The translations under genes were made by a program, and so were the position numbers. The notes beneath the pieces were generated by a model. The model did no database searches. It saw only the letters and a list, made by a program, of their open reading frames with translations, and was not told where the DNA came from. From assembly GCF_009866965.1 (NCBI RefSeq), contig NZ_SPKJ01000015.1, positions 1 to 58,653 on the forward strand: DNA of 58,653 bases. The letters are read 5' to 3'. This DNA is from Propylenella binzhouense (lineage in GTDB: Bacteria; Pseudomonadota; Alphaproteobacteria; Rhizobiales; Afifellaceae). Numbering within the stretch: the first letter of the stretch is position 1; each line of letters starts with the position of its first letter. This document shows positions 50,827 through 58,653 of the stretch, piece by piece.

Positions 50827-51521
50827 TGCGCAGGGACCTTCTCGTCGCGCTCAATGCGGCCCGCCAGGCGCGTCGCGCCGTCATCCTGGTCACCGATACG
50901 CCGTCCGGCGAGGCGCGCCTCGTCGGCGAGGAGGATGCGGCGCGGGATCCGCTCGCCCCGGAGCTCGACAAGCGGTTCCGGAGCGGGCGCTCCGGAATGC
51001 TCGAGGACGGCCGCACCTTCCTGACCGTCCAGGTGCCGCCGCCGCGGCTCGTGGTGATCGGCGCGGTCCATATCAGCCAGGCGCTCGCCCCGGTCGCCCG
51101 CATCGCCGGCTTCGACATGGTCGTGATAGACCCGCGGACGGCATTCGCCTCCGAGGAGCGCTTCCCCGACGTTCCGCTGATTGCGGAATGGCCGGACGAG
51201 GCGCTGAAGGGCGTGCCGCTCGACGCCTATACGGGCCTCGTCGCGCTCACCCACGATCCGAAGATCGACGACGGGCCGATTCTCGCGGCGCTTGCGGCGA
51301 ACTGCTTCTATGTCGGGGCGCTCGGCAGCCGGAAGACCCACGGAAAGCGGGTGGAGCGGCTGCTGCAGGCCGGTGCCTCGGCCGCCGAGCTCGAGCGCAT
51401 CCACGCCCCGATCGGAATGAATATCGGCGCCCAGTCGCCCGCGGAGATCGCGATCGCGATCATGGCGGAGGTGATCGCGACCCTGCGCACGAGCGCCGAC
51501 AGCCGCCGGGCGGTCGCTTGA
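50826..51521 (+). CDS. XdhC Rossmann-domain protein (CoxF/CoxI-like)
   Basis: A 231-residue protein with the C-terminal XdhC Rossmann domain: PPPRLVVIGAVHISQALAPVARIAGFDMVVIDPR, ALTHDPKIDD, FYVGALGSRKTHGKRVERL and IGMNIGAQSPAEIAIAIMAEVI. It is split from the N-terminal XdhC domain encoded just upstream, so the two products probably act together in giving sulfurated Moco to the enzyme. The start at 50826 overlaps the preceding stop by one base, and its own stop overlaps the next start. Confidence 0.92.
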   Translation: MRRDLLVALNAARQARRAVILVTDTPSGEARLVGEEDAARDPLAPELDKRFRSGRSGMLEDGRTFLTVQVPPPRLVVIGAVHISQALAPVARIAGFDMVVIDPRTAFASEERFPDVPLIAEWPDEALKGVPLDAYTGLVALTHDPKIDDGPILAALAANCFYVGALGSRKTHGKRVERLLQAGASAAELERIHAPIGMNIGAQSPAEIAIAIMAEVIATLRTSADSRRAVA

Positions 51522-53128
51522 GGTTCGGGCCGGTTCCGGTCGCCGAAGCCGAGGGGTCGATCGCGGCCCATTCGGTGCGGCTTGCGGGGCGGACGATCAA
51601 GAAGGGAACCCGTCTCGGGCCGGAGCAGATCGCCGCCCTGACGGAGGCCGGGATTGCCGAGGTCGTGGTCGCCGTGCTCGATCCGGCCGATATCGGCGAG
51701 GACGATGCGGCGGAGCGGGTCGGCAGCCGCCTGCTCTGCCCGAGCCTGCGGGCCGATCCGCCCTTCACCGGGCGGTGCAACATCTTTGCGAAAGAGGCCG
51801 GCCTCTTCATTGCCGACCGCGAATCGGTCGACGCATTGAACAGGCTCGATCCCGGGCTGACGCTCGCGACGCTGCCCTCCCACACGCCGGTCGAGGCGGG
51901 GCGCATGGTGGCGACGGTGAAGGTGATTCCCTTCGCCGTCCGCGAGGAGGCGGTGGCGAAGGCCGAAGCGCTTCTCGCCGGAGGCGGGGCGCTCGAAGTC
52001 GCGGCGTGGCGGCCGGCAAGGGTGGGCATGGCGGCGACCGTGCTGCCCGGCCTCAAGCCCACCGTCATGGACAAGACGCGCCGCGTGTTCGAGGAGCGGC
52101 TGAAGCCGACCGGATCCACCATTCTCTCCGAGCGGCGGGTGCCGCACGAGGTGGAGCCGCTTGCCGAGGCGATCGCGGGGCAGCTTCGCGACGGCAGCGA
52201 GCTGATCGTGGTCTTCGGGGCCTCGGCCATCACCGACGCGGGCGACGTCATTCCGGAGGCGGTGCGCCGGGCGGGCGGCAGGATCATCCATTTCGGGATG
52301 CCCGTCGATCCGGGCAACCTTCTTCTCGTCGGCGAACTCGGCGGCGTTCCGGTCCTGGGCGCGCCGGGCTGTGCGCGCAGCCCCGCCGAGAACGGCTTCG
52401 ACTGGATCCTCCAGCGGCTTCTCGCCGGGATTCCGGTCGAACCCGAGGACATCACGGGCCTCGGGGTCGGAGGACTGCTGATGGAGATCGTCTCGCGTCC
52501 GCAGCCCCGGAACCCGGCCAGGGAGCAGACCGGCAAGAGCGTGGCGGCGGTCGTGCTTGCGGCCGGGCAGTCGCGCAGGATGGGGGGGCCGAACAAGCTG
52601 CTCGCCACCTTCGATGGCGAGCCGCTCGTCCGCCGCACCGTCAGGGCCGCGCTCGCGTCCGCCGCGGACCCGGTGATCGTCGTCACCGGGCACATGCGGG
52701 ACGAGGTCGCGAAGGCGCTTTCTGATCTTCCCGCGACGGTGGTCGAGAACCCGGATTTCGCGGACGGGCTCGCCACCTCGCTCAAGGCGGGCGTCGCCGC
52801 CGTCCCGCAGGAGGCATCGGGCGCGATCGTGCTCCTCGCCGACATGCCCATGATCACCACGGCGAATATCGACGCACTGATCGCCGCCTTCGATCCGGAG
52901 CGCCCGGGCATCGTGCTTCCCACGGTTTCCGGAAAGCGCGGCAACCCGGTGCTCTGGTCGCGCCATTTCTTCCCGGAGCTGCTCGGTGCGTCGGGCGACG
53001 TGGGCGCCCGCCACCTCATCGCCCGCTATCCCGACGCCGTGACCACCGTCGAGCTCGGCGCCGCCGCCGGGCTCGATGTCGACACGCCCGATGCCCTGGT
53101 TGCGGCGGGCGGCATCTTGCCCGAATGA
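51518..53128 (+). CDS. Molybdopterin-binding domain/MobA-like nucleotidyltransferase fusion
   Basis: A 536-residue fusion. Residues 1 to about 335 form a MoeA-like molybdopterin-binding domain (AHSVRLAGRTIKKGTRLGPEQIAAL; VVFGASAITDAGDVIPEAVRRAGG; GMPVDPGNLLLVGELGGVPVLGAPGCAR). From about 345 is an NTP transferase of the MobA/MocA type (VVLAAGQSRRMGGPNKLLATFDGEPLVR; LLADMPMITTANID), expected to attach CMP or GMP to Moco. The start is a TTG in a TTGA overlap with the previous gene. Oligotropha-type cox clusters carry similar maturation genes, so this likely makes MCD for a CO-dehydrogenase-like enzyme. Confidence 0.88.
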   Translation: MRFGPVPVAEAEGSIAAHSVRLAGRTIKKGTRLGPEQIAALTEAGIAEVVVAVLDPADIGEDDAAERVGSRLLCPSLRADPPFTGRCNIFAKEAGLFIADRESVDALNRLDPGLTLATLPSHTPVEAGRMVATVKVIPFAVREEAVAKAEALLAGGGALEVAAWRPARVGMAATVLPGLKPTVMDKTRRVFEERLKPTGSTILSERRVPHEVEPLAEAIAGQLRDGSELIVVFGASAITDAGDVIPEAVRRAGGRIIHFGMPVDPGNLLLVGELGGVPVLGAPGCARSPAENGFDWILQRLLAGIPVEPEDITGLGVGGLLMEIVSRPQPRNPAREQTGKSVAAVVLAAGQSRRMGGPNKLLATFDGEPLVRRTVRAALASAADPVIVVTGHMRDEVAKALSDLPATVVENPDFADGLATSLKAGVAAVPQEASGAIVLLADMPMITTANIDALIAAFDPERPGIVLPTVSGKRGNPVLWSRHFFPELLGASGDVGARHLIARYPDAVTTVELGAAAGLDVDTPDALVAAGGILPE

Positions 53129-53199
53129 GCCGCCTGTCCTTCTTTCGCCGGGCCCGCCCGTCATCCTGGTGCCGTCGGGACGGGGAATCAGGCTGCGCC

Positions 53200-53511
53200 A
53201 TGAGGGTTGCGATCGCCTGGGCGGTCCTTCTCTGCGCGACGTCCGTCTCCGTCGCCTCGCCGATCGAGGATGGCCGGCGCTTCGCGGAGAAGAATTGCGG
53301 TCGCTGCCACGCAATCGGCCGGGAAGGTGACAGCCCGCTTCCCGGCGCGCCGGCGTTCCGCACCCTTTCCGAGCGCTATCCGATCGAATCGCTTGCCGAG
53401 GCGCTCGCCGAGGGCATCGTGACGGCACATCCCGACATGCCGGAATTCGTGCTCGAGCCGGAAGAGATCGACGCGCTCCTCTCCTATCTGGAGAGCATCC
53501 AGGCGCGCTGA
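53200..53511 (+). CDS. Small monohaem c-type cytochrome
   Basis: A 103-residue periplasmic cytochrome. A signal peptide (ending SVAS) precedes the haem-binding CGRCH in EKNCGRCHAIGREG, and a Met ligand is present in AHPDMPEFVLEPEEIDALLSYLESI. The small size and terminal helix fit class I cytochromes. It follows the Moco maturation genes by 71 bp on the same strand and could accept electrons from the Mo enzyme those genes serve. The ATG at 53200 has no strong ribosome site. Confidence 0.88.
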   Translation: MRVAIAWAVLLCATSVSVASPIEDGRRFAEKNCGRCHAIGREGDSPLPGAPAFRTLSERYPIESLAEALAEGIVTAHPDMPEFVLEPEEIDALLSYLESIQAR

Positions 53512-53725
53512 GCGAGCAATGCGTGACGGCAGGCTGGTTGTGGCGCGGCCGAAAACCGCCGCTCTTCGCGGGCGGAAAGGGCAGGCGGGCTCTGCGGCTT
53601 TCTCAGGGCGCTAGCAGCAGTCGCTCGGTGGAGCTGCTAACTTACTGAACTAATTGGCAATCTTCTTGCATCACCCTATTCTGCCGAGAGGGCCGACTGG
53701 TGGCCCGGAAGAATGGGGATACGGA

Positions 53726-54007
53726 ATGCGAGACACCGATTTCCATTGGATCGCCGAGGATCCGCGCGCCGGCTACGGCCTGACGACCGCGAACATCCTC
53801 TATCACATGCCCGACCATCCTGACCTCCTGCAGGCGTTCGTATGGCAGTTCTACGACGTCTGCCCGGACTATCCGCGGCTGGAGAAGTTCCTGGCCTACT
53901 GGCGGCGCGAGATCGAGGCGGCGATCCATTCGGTCGAGATCTCGCACAAGCGCCTCGTCACGCCTTCCGAGGTGCGGCTCGCTTCGTTTCACGGCCAGCT
54001 GCACTGA
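53726..54007 (+). CDS. usg-family protein
   Basis: A 93-residue soluble protein of the small usg family found in Hyphomicrobiales, recognised by GYGLTTANILYHMPDHPDLLQAFVWQFYDVCPDYP, FLAYWRREIEAAIHSVEISHKRLVTP and a C-terminal FHGQLH. Usg has no known function and often lies near tryptophan genes, which is not the case here. The ATG at 53726 gives the family start; the in-frame extension to 53654 is not homologous. Confidence 0.9.
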   Translation: MRDTDFHWIAEDPRAGYGLTTANILYHMPDHPDLLQAFVWQFYDVCPDYPRLEKFLAYWRREIEAAIHSVEISHKRLVTPSEVRLASFHGQLH

Positions 54008-54020
54008 GATCGGCTTCGCG

Positions 54021-54049
54021 CCGCGCTCGGAGCGCCGTCCCGAGCGCGG
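54021..54049. terminator. Hairpin after usg
   Basis: Stem CCGCGCTCGG/CCGAGCGCGG (10 bp) with a 9-nt loop, 13 nt after the usg stop codon and 11 nt before the MerR-type promoter. No T run follows. Confidence 0.55.
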
Positions 54050-54059
54050 CACCGGGGCC

Positions 54060-54090
54060 TTGACCTTCCAGTCGCTGGAACCCATCTCGT
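54060..54090 (+). promoter_or_regulatory. MerR-type promoter/operator (CueR-like)
   Basis: TTGACC (-35 position) leads into a dyad CTTCCAG-TCG-CTGGAAC, matching the ACCTTCCAG-type copper boxes bound by CueR. A poor -10 (TCTCGT, 54085-54090) sits at the long 19-nt spacing usual for MerR-controlled promoters. The gene behind it is the regulator itself. Confidence 0.6.
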
Positions 54091-54122
54091 CCGCGTTTGT
54101 GAGAGTTGGGGCGGAGCGTGGA

Positions 54123-54515
54123 ATGAACATCGGACAGGCCTCGCGCCGGAGCGGGCTGCCGGCGAAGACGATCCGCTATTACGAGGAGATCGGGCTCGTC
54201 CAGCCGAGCCGGCTCGAGAACGGCTACCGGGATTATTCCGCCGGCGAGCTCGATGCGCTGCGCTTTCTCGCGCGCGCCCGCTCTCTCGGCTTCTCGATCG
54301 AGGAATGCCGGCGGCTTCTCTCGCTCTATTCCGACAAGAGCCGCGCGAGCGCCGACGTGCGCCGGCTGGCGGAAGCGCACATCGTCGAGGTGGACGCCAA
54401 GATCGCCGAGCTGCAGGCGATCAGGGCGGCCCTCGCACGGCTCGTCTCTGCCTGCCACGGCGATCACGCGCCCGATTGCCCGATCCTGGACGAACTCGCC
54501 GGCAGCGCTGCCTGA
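54123..54515 (+). CDS. cueR: Cu(I)-responsive MerR-family regulator CueR
   Basis: A 130-residue activator. The DNA-binding part is NIGQASRRSGLPAKTIRYYEEIGLVQPSR, then RSLGFSIEECRRLLSLYSDKSRASADVR, a dimer helix and the metal loop ACHGDHAPDCPIL with the two Cys residues and spacing that bind Cu(I) in CueR. The operator upstream suggests autoregulation. No copper ATPase, oxidase or chaperone lies next to it, so target promoters must be elsewhere. A 45-codon membrane-protein frame begins one base inside its stop codon. Confidence 0.88.
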   Translation: MNIGQASRRSGLPAKTIRYYEEIGLVQPSRLENGYRDYSAGELDALRFLARARSLGFSIEECRRLLSLYSDKSRASADVRRLAEAHIVEVDAKIAELQAIRAALARLVSACHGDHAPDCPILDELAGSAA

Positions 54516-54652
54516 TGCCGGCACGCGTCGTCCTGCTCGCCACGGCGGCGGCACTCGTCGTCGGCATGCTGGTCCTCCTTGCCCGAAGCGGCACCGCGTT
54601 CGCACCGGCATTCCCGGAGCGGGGGCCGGGCGCAGCGATCGCGCCGCGCTGA
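54515..54652 (+). CDS. Possible 45-residue single-pass membrane protein
   Basis: A short frame beginning in a TGATG overlap with cueR. The first 25 residues are a hydrophobic helix (VVLLATAAALVVGMLVLLA), the rest polar and Pro/Gly/Ala-rich. Coupling to cueR makes expression likely if the cueR mRNA continues. No family is recognised and there are no Cys or Met clusters to suggest copper binding, so it may be chance. Confidence 0.45.
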   Translation: MPARVVLLATAAALVVGMLVLLARSGTAFAPAFPERGPGAAIAPR

Positions 54653-54693
54653 GGGGTGCCCTCCGGCACGGCCTGCCTGCGTTGCCGGGGACG

Positions 54694-54939
54694 TCAGGCG
54701 GCGAGCGGTCGAAGTGCCTGGACGAGTTCCTCCGCATCGGGCCGAAACCCGTCCTGGACGACGCGATCGTCGGGCGCGATCACGACGAACCAGGGGGTCC
54801 CGCCGGAACGGTAGGCCTCCATGATGGCGGGCACGGCGCCTGCCGAGGCCGGCGCGGCGCGGCGCTCGTCGCCATCTTCGTCGATCCACCGGACATGCTC
54901 GAGCGGAGGAGCAGGCGGACCGAGGTTTCCCGTCTCCAC
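54694..54939 (-). pseudogene. Remnant of a thioredoxin-fold (redoxin) gene with internal deletion
   Basis: An 81-codon frame 49 nt downstream of msrA. Its first part (GPPAPPLEHVRWIDEDGDE) resembles the N-terminus, and its second part (VPAIMEAYRSGGTPWFVVIAPDDRVV then GFRPDAEELVQAL) the C-terminus, of thioredoxin-fold proteins of about 160-180 residues. The intervening region with the WCPGCH-type Cys pair is missing: the two parts are joined directly. The frame is open from a GTG at 54939 with GGGGA upstream, so a short product may still be made. I recall the family pattern but not a tested member. Confidence 0.6.
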
Positions 54940-54988
54940 GAAATCCCCGTTGGCGGGCTCGCGGCGCCGTGCCGCGAGCCCGACCTTG

Positions 54989-55501
54989 TTAGGCGGCAGC
55001 GCCGGTCCTGCGCGGCAAAACCCAGTTCGGGCGTGGGAAATGACAGGTATATCCGTTCGGAATACGTTCCAGATAATCCTGGTGCTCGGGCTCGGCCTCC
55101 CAGAAATCGCCGGCCGGCTCGACTTCCGTGACGACCTTGCCAGGCCAAAGTCCCGACGCATCGACGTCTGCGATCGTATCGAGCGCAACGGCCTTCTGCT
55201 CGTCGCTGGTGAAATAGATCGCCGAACGGTAGCTCGTGCCACGATCGTTTCCCTGGCGGTTGAGCGTCGTCGGATCGTGGATCTGGAAAAAGAACTCGAG
55301 CAAGCGCCGGTAGGTGATCTGCGAAGGATCGAAGATGATCTCGATCGCCTCGGCATGGCTGCCGTGATTGCGGTATGTCGCATTCGGCACGTCGCCGCCC
55401 GTATACCCGACCCTGGTCGAGATCACGCCGGGCAGCTTGCGGATGAGGTCCTGCATGCCCCAGAAGCAGCCGCCGGCGAGAACAGCGCGTTCGGTCGTCA
55501 T
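54989..55501 (-). CDS. msrA: Peptide methionine sulfoxide reductase A
   Basis: A 170-residue enzyme that repairs methionine-S-sulfoxide in proteins. The catalytic motif GGCFWGMQD is at residues 10-18, followed by [37 protein letters not shown] and [20 protein letters not shown]. The ATG overlaps the msrB stop by 4 nt (ATGA). No Cys remains near the C-terminus, so reduction must use another route than the E. coli-type C-terminal relay. Confidence 0.94.
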   Translation of the reverse strand: MTTERAVLAGGCFWGMQDLIRKLPGVISTRVGYTGGDVPNATYRNHGSHAEAIEIIFDPSQITYRRLLEFFFQIHDPTTLNRQGNDRGTSYRSAIYFTSDEQKAVALDTIADVDASGLWPGKVVTEVEPAGDFWEAEPEHQDYLERIPNGYTCHFPRPNWVLPRRTGAAA

Positions 55502-55947
55502 GAGATGTCCTCCACCTGGTTGAGATATTCGCCGTAACCCTGCTCCACCATCTCGTCGCGCGGCACGAAGCGCAGCGAAGCAGAATTGATGCAGTAGCGC
55601 AGGCCGCCGCGGTCGCTCGGTCCGTCAGGGAAGACGTGGCCGAGATGGCTGTCGCCATGTGTCGAACGCACTTCCGTCCGGATCATGCCGTGGCTGGTGT
55701 CGCGCAGCTCGTTCACGTTCGCGGGTTCGATCGGCTTGGTGAAGCTCGGCCATCCGCAGCCCGACTCGTACTTGTCCGACGATGCGAACAGCGGTTCGCC
55801 CGAGACGATATCGACGTAAATGCCCGGTGCCTTGTTGTGGAGAAGCGCCCCGGTCCCTGGGCGTTCGGTCCCGCTCTGCTGTGTCACCCGAAATTCCTCG
55901 GGCGACAGCCTGGCGATCGCGGCGTCTGTTTTCCTGTAGGCAGCCAT
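55498..55947 (-). CDS. msrB: Peptide methionine (R)-S-oxide reductase B
   Basis: A 149-residue enzyme that repairs methionine-R-sulfoxide. The family blocks are [28 protein letters not shown], and [14 protein letters not shown] then [11 protein letters not shown] with the catalytic Cys in RYCIN. The zinc-binding CxxC pairs seen in many MsrB are absent. The ATG at 55947 has AAGGAG upstream. It forms an operon with msrA and the redoxin remnant. Confidence 0.94.
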   Translation of the reverse strand: MAAYRKTDAAIARLSPEEFRVTQQSGTERPGTGALLHNKAPGIYVDIVSGEPLFASSDKYESGCGWPSFTKPIEPANVNELRDTSHGMIRTEVRSTHGDSHLGHVFPDGPSDRGGLRYCINSASLRFVPRDEMVEQGYGEYLNQVEDIS

Positions 55948-56212
55948 GGCCGAACTCCTTCGATTCCGCCATCGAAGATGGGTCCTCGACCCGGAGGTGT
56001 CCAATAGGCCGCGACCATAGTTTCGATGTCACCGGTGCGCCACCGACTCACGACCACCCAAAGCGCTCGATCGGCACGCGAAGCTGCCGCAAGGCCGCTG
56101 CCGGGCGGCGACATCGGGAAGCGGTCCGCACGCCTGATCCCGTCGGCGAGCCGGCGGGCTCGAAGCGGGCGATCGCCTCCGCTTCGGAGACGAAGGGGCC
56201 GCCGTGCCGCCC

Positions 56213-56914
56213 TCACATCAGCCCTGTGCCCTTGAAGCTCACATGGCCCTCGCGGCCGATGATCAGGTGATCGTGCACCACGATCCCGAGCGGCTTCGCC
56301 ACGTCGATGATCGTCTGCGTCATCTGGATGTCGGCGCGCGAGGGAGTCGGGTCGCCGGACGGATGGTTGTGAACGAGAATGATGGCGGAGGCCGAAAGCT
56401 CGAGCGCGCGGCGAACCACCTCGCGCGGATAGACCGGCGTGTGGTCGACCGTTCCGGTCTGCTGCACCTCGTCGGCGATGAGGCCGTTCTTCTTGTCGAG
56501 AAAGAGGATCCGGAACTGCTCGCGCTCCTCATAGGCCATCGCCGTGCGGCAATAGTCGAGGAGCGCGCTCCAGGAGGAGAGCACGGTGCGCTTGCGCACC
56601 GCCTCCTGGGCGAGCCGCTCGGAGAGCGCCTTGATGAGCTTCAGCTCGAGGACGACCGCCTCCCCGACGCCCTCGATCTCGCGCAGCCTGGCCGGCGAAG
56701 CCGAAAGCACCTCGGCGATGGTGCCGAACCGCCTCAGGAGCGCCTTGGCGATCGGCTTCGTGTCGCGCCGCGGCAGCGCGCGGAAGAGCGCCAGCTCGAT
56801 GAGCTCGTAATCCGCGAGCGCCGCCGCCCCGCCGTCCCTGAAGCGGGATCTCAGGCGGTCGCGGTGGCCGAGGAAATGGGGAAGGTCGGGCCCCGAATCC
56901 TCAAGCCCCGCCAT
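56213..56914 (-). CDS. radC: RadC-family JAB-domain protein
   Basis: A 233-residue protein: N-terminal helix-hairpin-helix part ([23 protein letters not shown]) and C-terminal JAB/MPN metalloprotease-like domain with [33 protein letters not shown] (the HxH...S...D zinc motif intact). Despite its name the family has no proven DNA repair role. Its ATG lies 14 nt inside the end of map, so both belong to one minus-strand unit. The 265-bp gap to msrB contains no gene. Confidence 0.94.
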   Translation of the reverse strand: MAGLEDSGPDLPHFLGHRDRLRSRFRDGGAAALADYELIELALFRALPRRDTKPIAKALLRRFGTIAEVLSASPARLREIEGVGEAVVLELKLIKALSERLAQEAVRKRTVLSSWSALLDYCRTAMAYEEREQFRILFLDKKNGLIADEVQQTGTVDHTPVYPREVVRRALELSASAIILVHNHPSGDPTPSRADIQMTQTIIDVAKPLGIVVHDHLIIGREGHVSFKGTGLM

Positions 56915-57749
56915 CGACGCTGCCCTGCGCCATCGGGCCGTAGGGCGGCTTGTGCCGTCCGTTCGGTGAAAGCGTGAAGACCTCCACGCCGTCCTCGGTG
57001 ATGCCGACCATGTGCTCGAACTGCGCCGAAAGCGAGCGGTCCCGGGTCACCGCCGTCCAGCCGTCGGAGAGGAGCTTCACGTGCGGACGTCCGAGATTGA
57101 TCATCGGCTCGATGGTGAAGACCATTCCCGGCCGGATCAGCGCGCCCTCGCCGGGCCGCCCGTAATGAAGCACGTTCGGCGGCTCGTGGAACGAGCGCCC
57201 GACGCCGTGGCCGCAGAAGTCGCGCACCACCGAGCAGCGCTCCGATTCCGCGTAGCTCTGGATGGCGTGGCCGATGTCGCCGAGATGCCCGCCGGGATGC
57301 GTCGCCGCGATGCCGCGCATCAGGCACTCGTAGGTGACCTCGATCAGCCTCTCGGCGGCGCGCTTGGCCGTGCCGGCAACATACATGCGGCTCGAATCGC
57401 CGTGCCAGCCGTCGAGGATGAAGGTGACGTCGATGTTGACGATGTCGCCTTCCCTGAGCGGCTTCTCGTTGGGAATGCCGTGGCAGACGACGTGGTTGAG
57501 CGACGTGCAGGTCGAGTGCCTGTAGCCGCGATAGTTGAGGGTCGCGGGCACCGCGCCGTGCTGCATGGCGAAATCGAAGACGAAGTCGTCGATCGTCTTG
57601 GTCGTCACGCCGGTCGCCACGATGTCGGCCAGTTCGTCGAGGCAGAGCGCCGCCAGCCGGCCCGCCCGCCGCAGCCCGTCGAAGGCCTCGGCGTCATAGA
57701 GGAGGATCGTATCCCGCGCCCGCGTGATATCAGCCAATTCTTCCTGCAT
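56901..57749 (-). CDS. map: Methionine aminopeptidase type I
   Basis: A 282-residue metalloprotease that removes the initiator Met. Metal ligands are Asp in [19 protein letters not shown] (two), His in [14 protein letters not shown], Glu in [11 protein letters not shown] and Glu in [12 protein letters not shown]. The N-terminal 25 residues precede the catalytic fold. The gene overlaps radC by 14 nt at its end and is divergent from the CinA-type gene. Confidence 0.95.
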   Translation of the reverse strand: MQEELADITRARDTILLYDAEAFDGLRRAGRLAALCLDELADIVATGVTTKTIDDFVFDFAMQHGAVPATLNYRGYRHSTCTSLNHVVCHGIPNEKPLREGDIVNIDVTFILDGWHGDSSRMYVAGTAKRAAERLIEVTYECLMRGIAATHPGGHLGDIGHAIQSYAESERCSVVRDFCGHGVGRSFHEPPNVLHYGRPGEGALIRPGMVFTIEPMINLGRPHVKLLSDGWTAVTRDRSLSAQFEHMVGITEDGVEVFTLSPNGRHKPPYGPMAQGSVDGGA

Positions 57750-57886
57750 TCCCGTCCAGGCTCCATTTCGCCCCTAAGCTAGTGCATCGGCGCCGAACTT
57801 ATAAGGCCGTCCACGCGCCGCGGGCCCTGTGATTCCCGCCCGCCCTCCGCTAAGTGAGGGCGTCCGCACCTCGATCGCGCATAGCC

Positions 57887-58621
57887 ATGTCCGATGAAAG
57901 ACCCACCACCGCCGCCATGCTCGTCATCGGCGACGAGATCCTCTCGGGCCGGACCAAGGACCGCAATATCGGGTTTGTCGCCGACACGCTGACCGATATC
58001 GGAATCGATCTCGAGGAGGTCAGGATCGTGGCCGACCGGATGGCGGCCATCGTGGAGGCGGTGAGGGCGCTCAGCGGGCGCTACGACTACGTCTTCACGA
58101 GCGGCGGCATCGGCCCGACCCACGACGACATCACCGCCGACGCGATCGCGGAGGCTTTCGGCGTCCCGCTCCGCTACGATCCCCGCGCCACCGCCATCCT
58201 CCAGGCCTATTACGAGGGCCGCGGCATCGAGATGAACGAGGCCCGCCGCCGGATGACCCGGATCCCCGAAGGGGCGGACCTGATCGCAAACCCGGTTTCC
58301 GCGGCACCCGGATTCGCCATTCGGAACGTCTTCGTCATGGCCGGCGTGCCGGCGATCATGCAGGCGATGATGGACGACGTCGTGAAGCGGCTTCCGGCCG
58401 CGCGCCCGCTCGTCAGCGAGACCATCGAGGCCGGCCGGGGAGAGGGCGACGTCGCCGCCGCGCTGACGGGCATCCAGGAGCGCTTTCCGGACGTCCGGAT
58501 GGGCTCCTATCCCTATCACGACGGCACGCGCTTCACGACGCGGCTGGTGCTCCGGAGCCGGGACGTCGCGGCGCTCGCGGCGGCGGCGGCAGCGCTCCGC
58601 GCCGCCCTCGCTGCCCTCTAG
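57887..58621 (+). CDS. CinA N-terminal-type (MoCF-like) protein
   Basis: A 244-residue protein with the competence/damage-inducible CinA N-terminal domain (fold shared with molybdopterin-binding proteins). Landmarks: AAMLVIGDEILSGRTKDRNIGFVADTL, YDYVFTSGGIGPTHDDITADAIAEAFG, and VFVMAGVPAIMQAMMDDV. The C-terminal CinA deamidase domain is not part of this gene, which is normal for alphaproteobacteria. Roles proposed for this domain include ADP-ribose or NAD-related phosphatase activity. The ATG at 57887 gives the usual start. Confidence 0.92.
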   Translation: MSDERPTTAAMLVIGDEILSGRTKDRNIGFVADTLTDIGIDLEEVRIVADRMAAIVEAVRALSGRYDYVFTSGGIGPTHDDITADAIAEAFGVPLRYDPRATAILQAYYEGRGIEMNEARRRMTRIPEGADLIANPVSAAPGFAIRNVFVMAGVPAIMQAMMDDVVKRLPAARPLVSETIEAGRGEGDVAAALTGIQERFPDVRMGSYPYHDGTRFTTRLVLRSRDVAALAAAAAALRAALAAL

Positions 58622-58653
58622 CCGGGCCGCGTGGCGAGGCGTCGGCCGGTCCG

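Noticed and set aside
53529-53725. Inverted repeat TAGCAGC...GCTGCTA (53612-53639) as a regulator site before usg
   Set aside because: The 7-bp arms with a 14-nt centre are within what chance allows here, and no promoter elements were found in register with it.

Overview
The window is a 58.7-kb stretch of a high-GC chromosome. Gene content points to an alphaproteobacterium of the Hyphomicrobiales (Rhizobiales): a DUF2865 protein, a CreA protein, a usg protein, a malic enzyme fused to a phosphotransacetylase-like domain, a class II DAHP synthase, an Atm1-type ABC transporter and an Anbu proteasome-like operon. Genus cannot be fixed from the sequence. Most genes are ordinary housekeeping genes in short, tightly packed operons with many 1-4 nt overlaps. 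No transposase, integrase, prophage, CRISPR array or rRNA was seen.

Layout. 1-6.9 kb: 3' part of an Mrp/ApbC Fe-S carrier ATPase, a DUF6494-like protein, a minus-strand moaA-DMT-MFS run, a DUF971 protein, an L,D-transpeptidase, a TPR protein and a DoxX protein. 7.0-10.4 kb: an accessory, visibly AT-richer block with two sulfotransferase genes, two copies (plus a decayed third) of a tiny coiled-coil gene, and a 92-aa coiled-coil/beta protein. It abuts the 3' side of a tRNA-Val(CAC) gene. 10.7-30.5 kb: gph, rpiA, DUF2059, gor, a Spy-like protein, class II DAHP synthase, dgkA, a VOC protein, gltX, DUF2865, creA, a CBS-pair protein, maeB, a ceramidase-like membrane protein, the coupled cysS-pip-gfa-cimA operon and a LOG-family gene. 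30.7-39.8 kb: a large Ig-LysM protein, an ArsR regulator overlapping an Atm1-like exporter, psd-pssA, an orphan sugar-binding protein, mmsA and an unknown 112-aa protein.

39.8-43.9 kb holds the Anbu operon on the minus strand: circularly permuted ATP-grasp, alpha-E protein, transglutaminase-like protein and Anbu peptidase. This gene set is known to travel together and is thought to modify or process a peptide, but its substrate is unknown. 44.0-47.0 kb is a complete NitT/TauT-type ABC importer, divergent from a GST gene. 48.3-53.5 kb is a CoxDEF-type maturation cluster for a molybdenum hydroxylase (MoxR ATPase, VWA protein, two XdhC-type proteins, a molybdopterin-binding/MobA-like fusion, cytochrome c). 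The enzyme's structural genes are not in the window. 53.7-58.6 kb: usg, a CueR-type regulator, the remnant of a redoxin gene, msrA-msrB, radC-map and a CinA N-terminal-type protein.

The regions least explained by known annotation are the sulfotransferase/coiled-coil island, the redoxin gene that has lost its catalytic middle, the choice of Anbu start (which decides whether it has a propeptide), and several candidate leader peptides and operators. I found no system that is clearly undescribed. The small coiled-coil family in the island is the best candidate for something uncharacterised.
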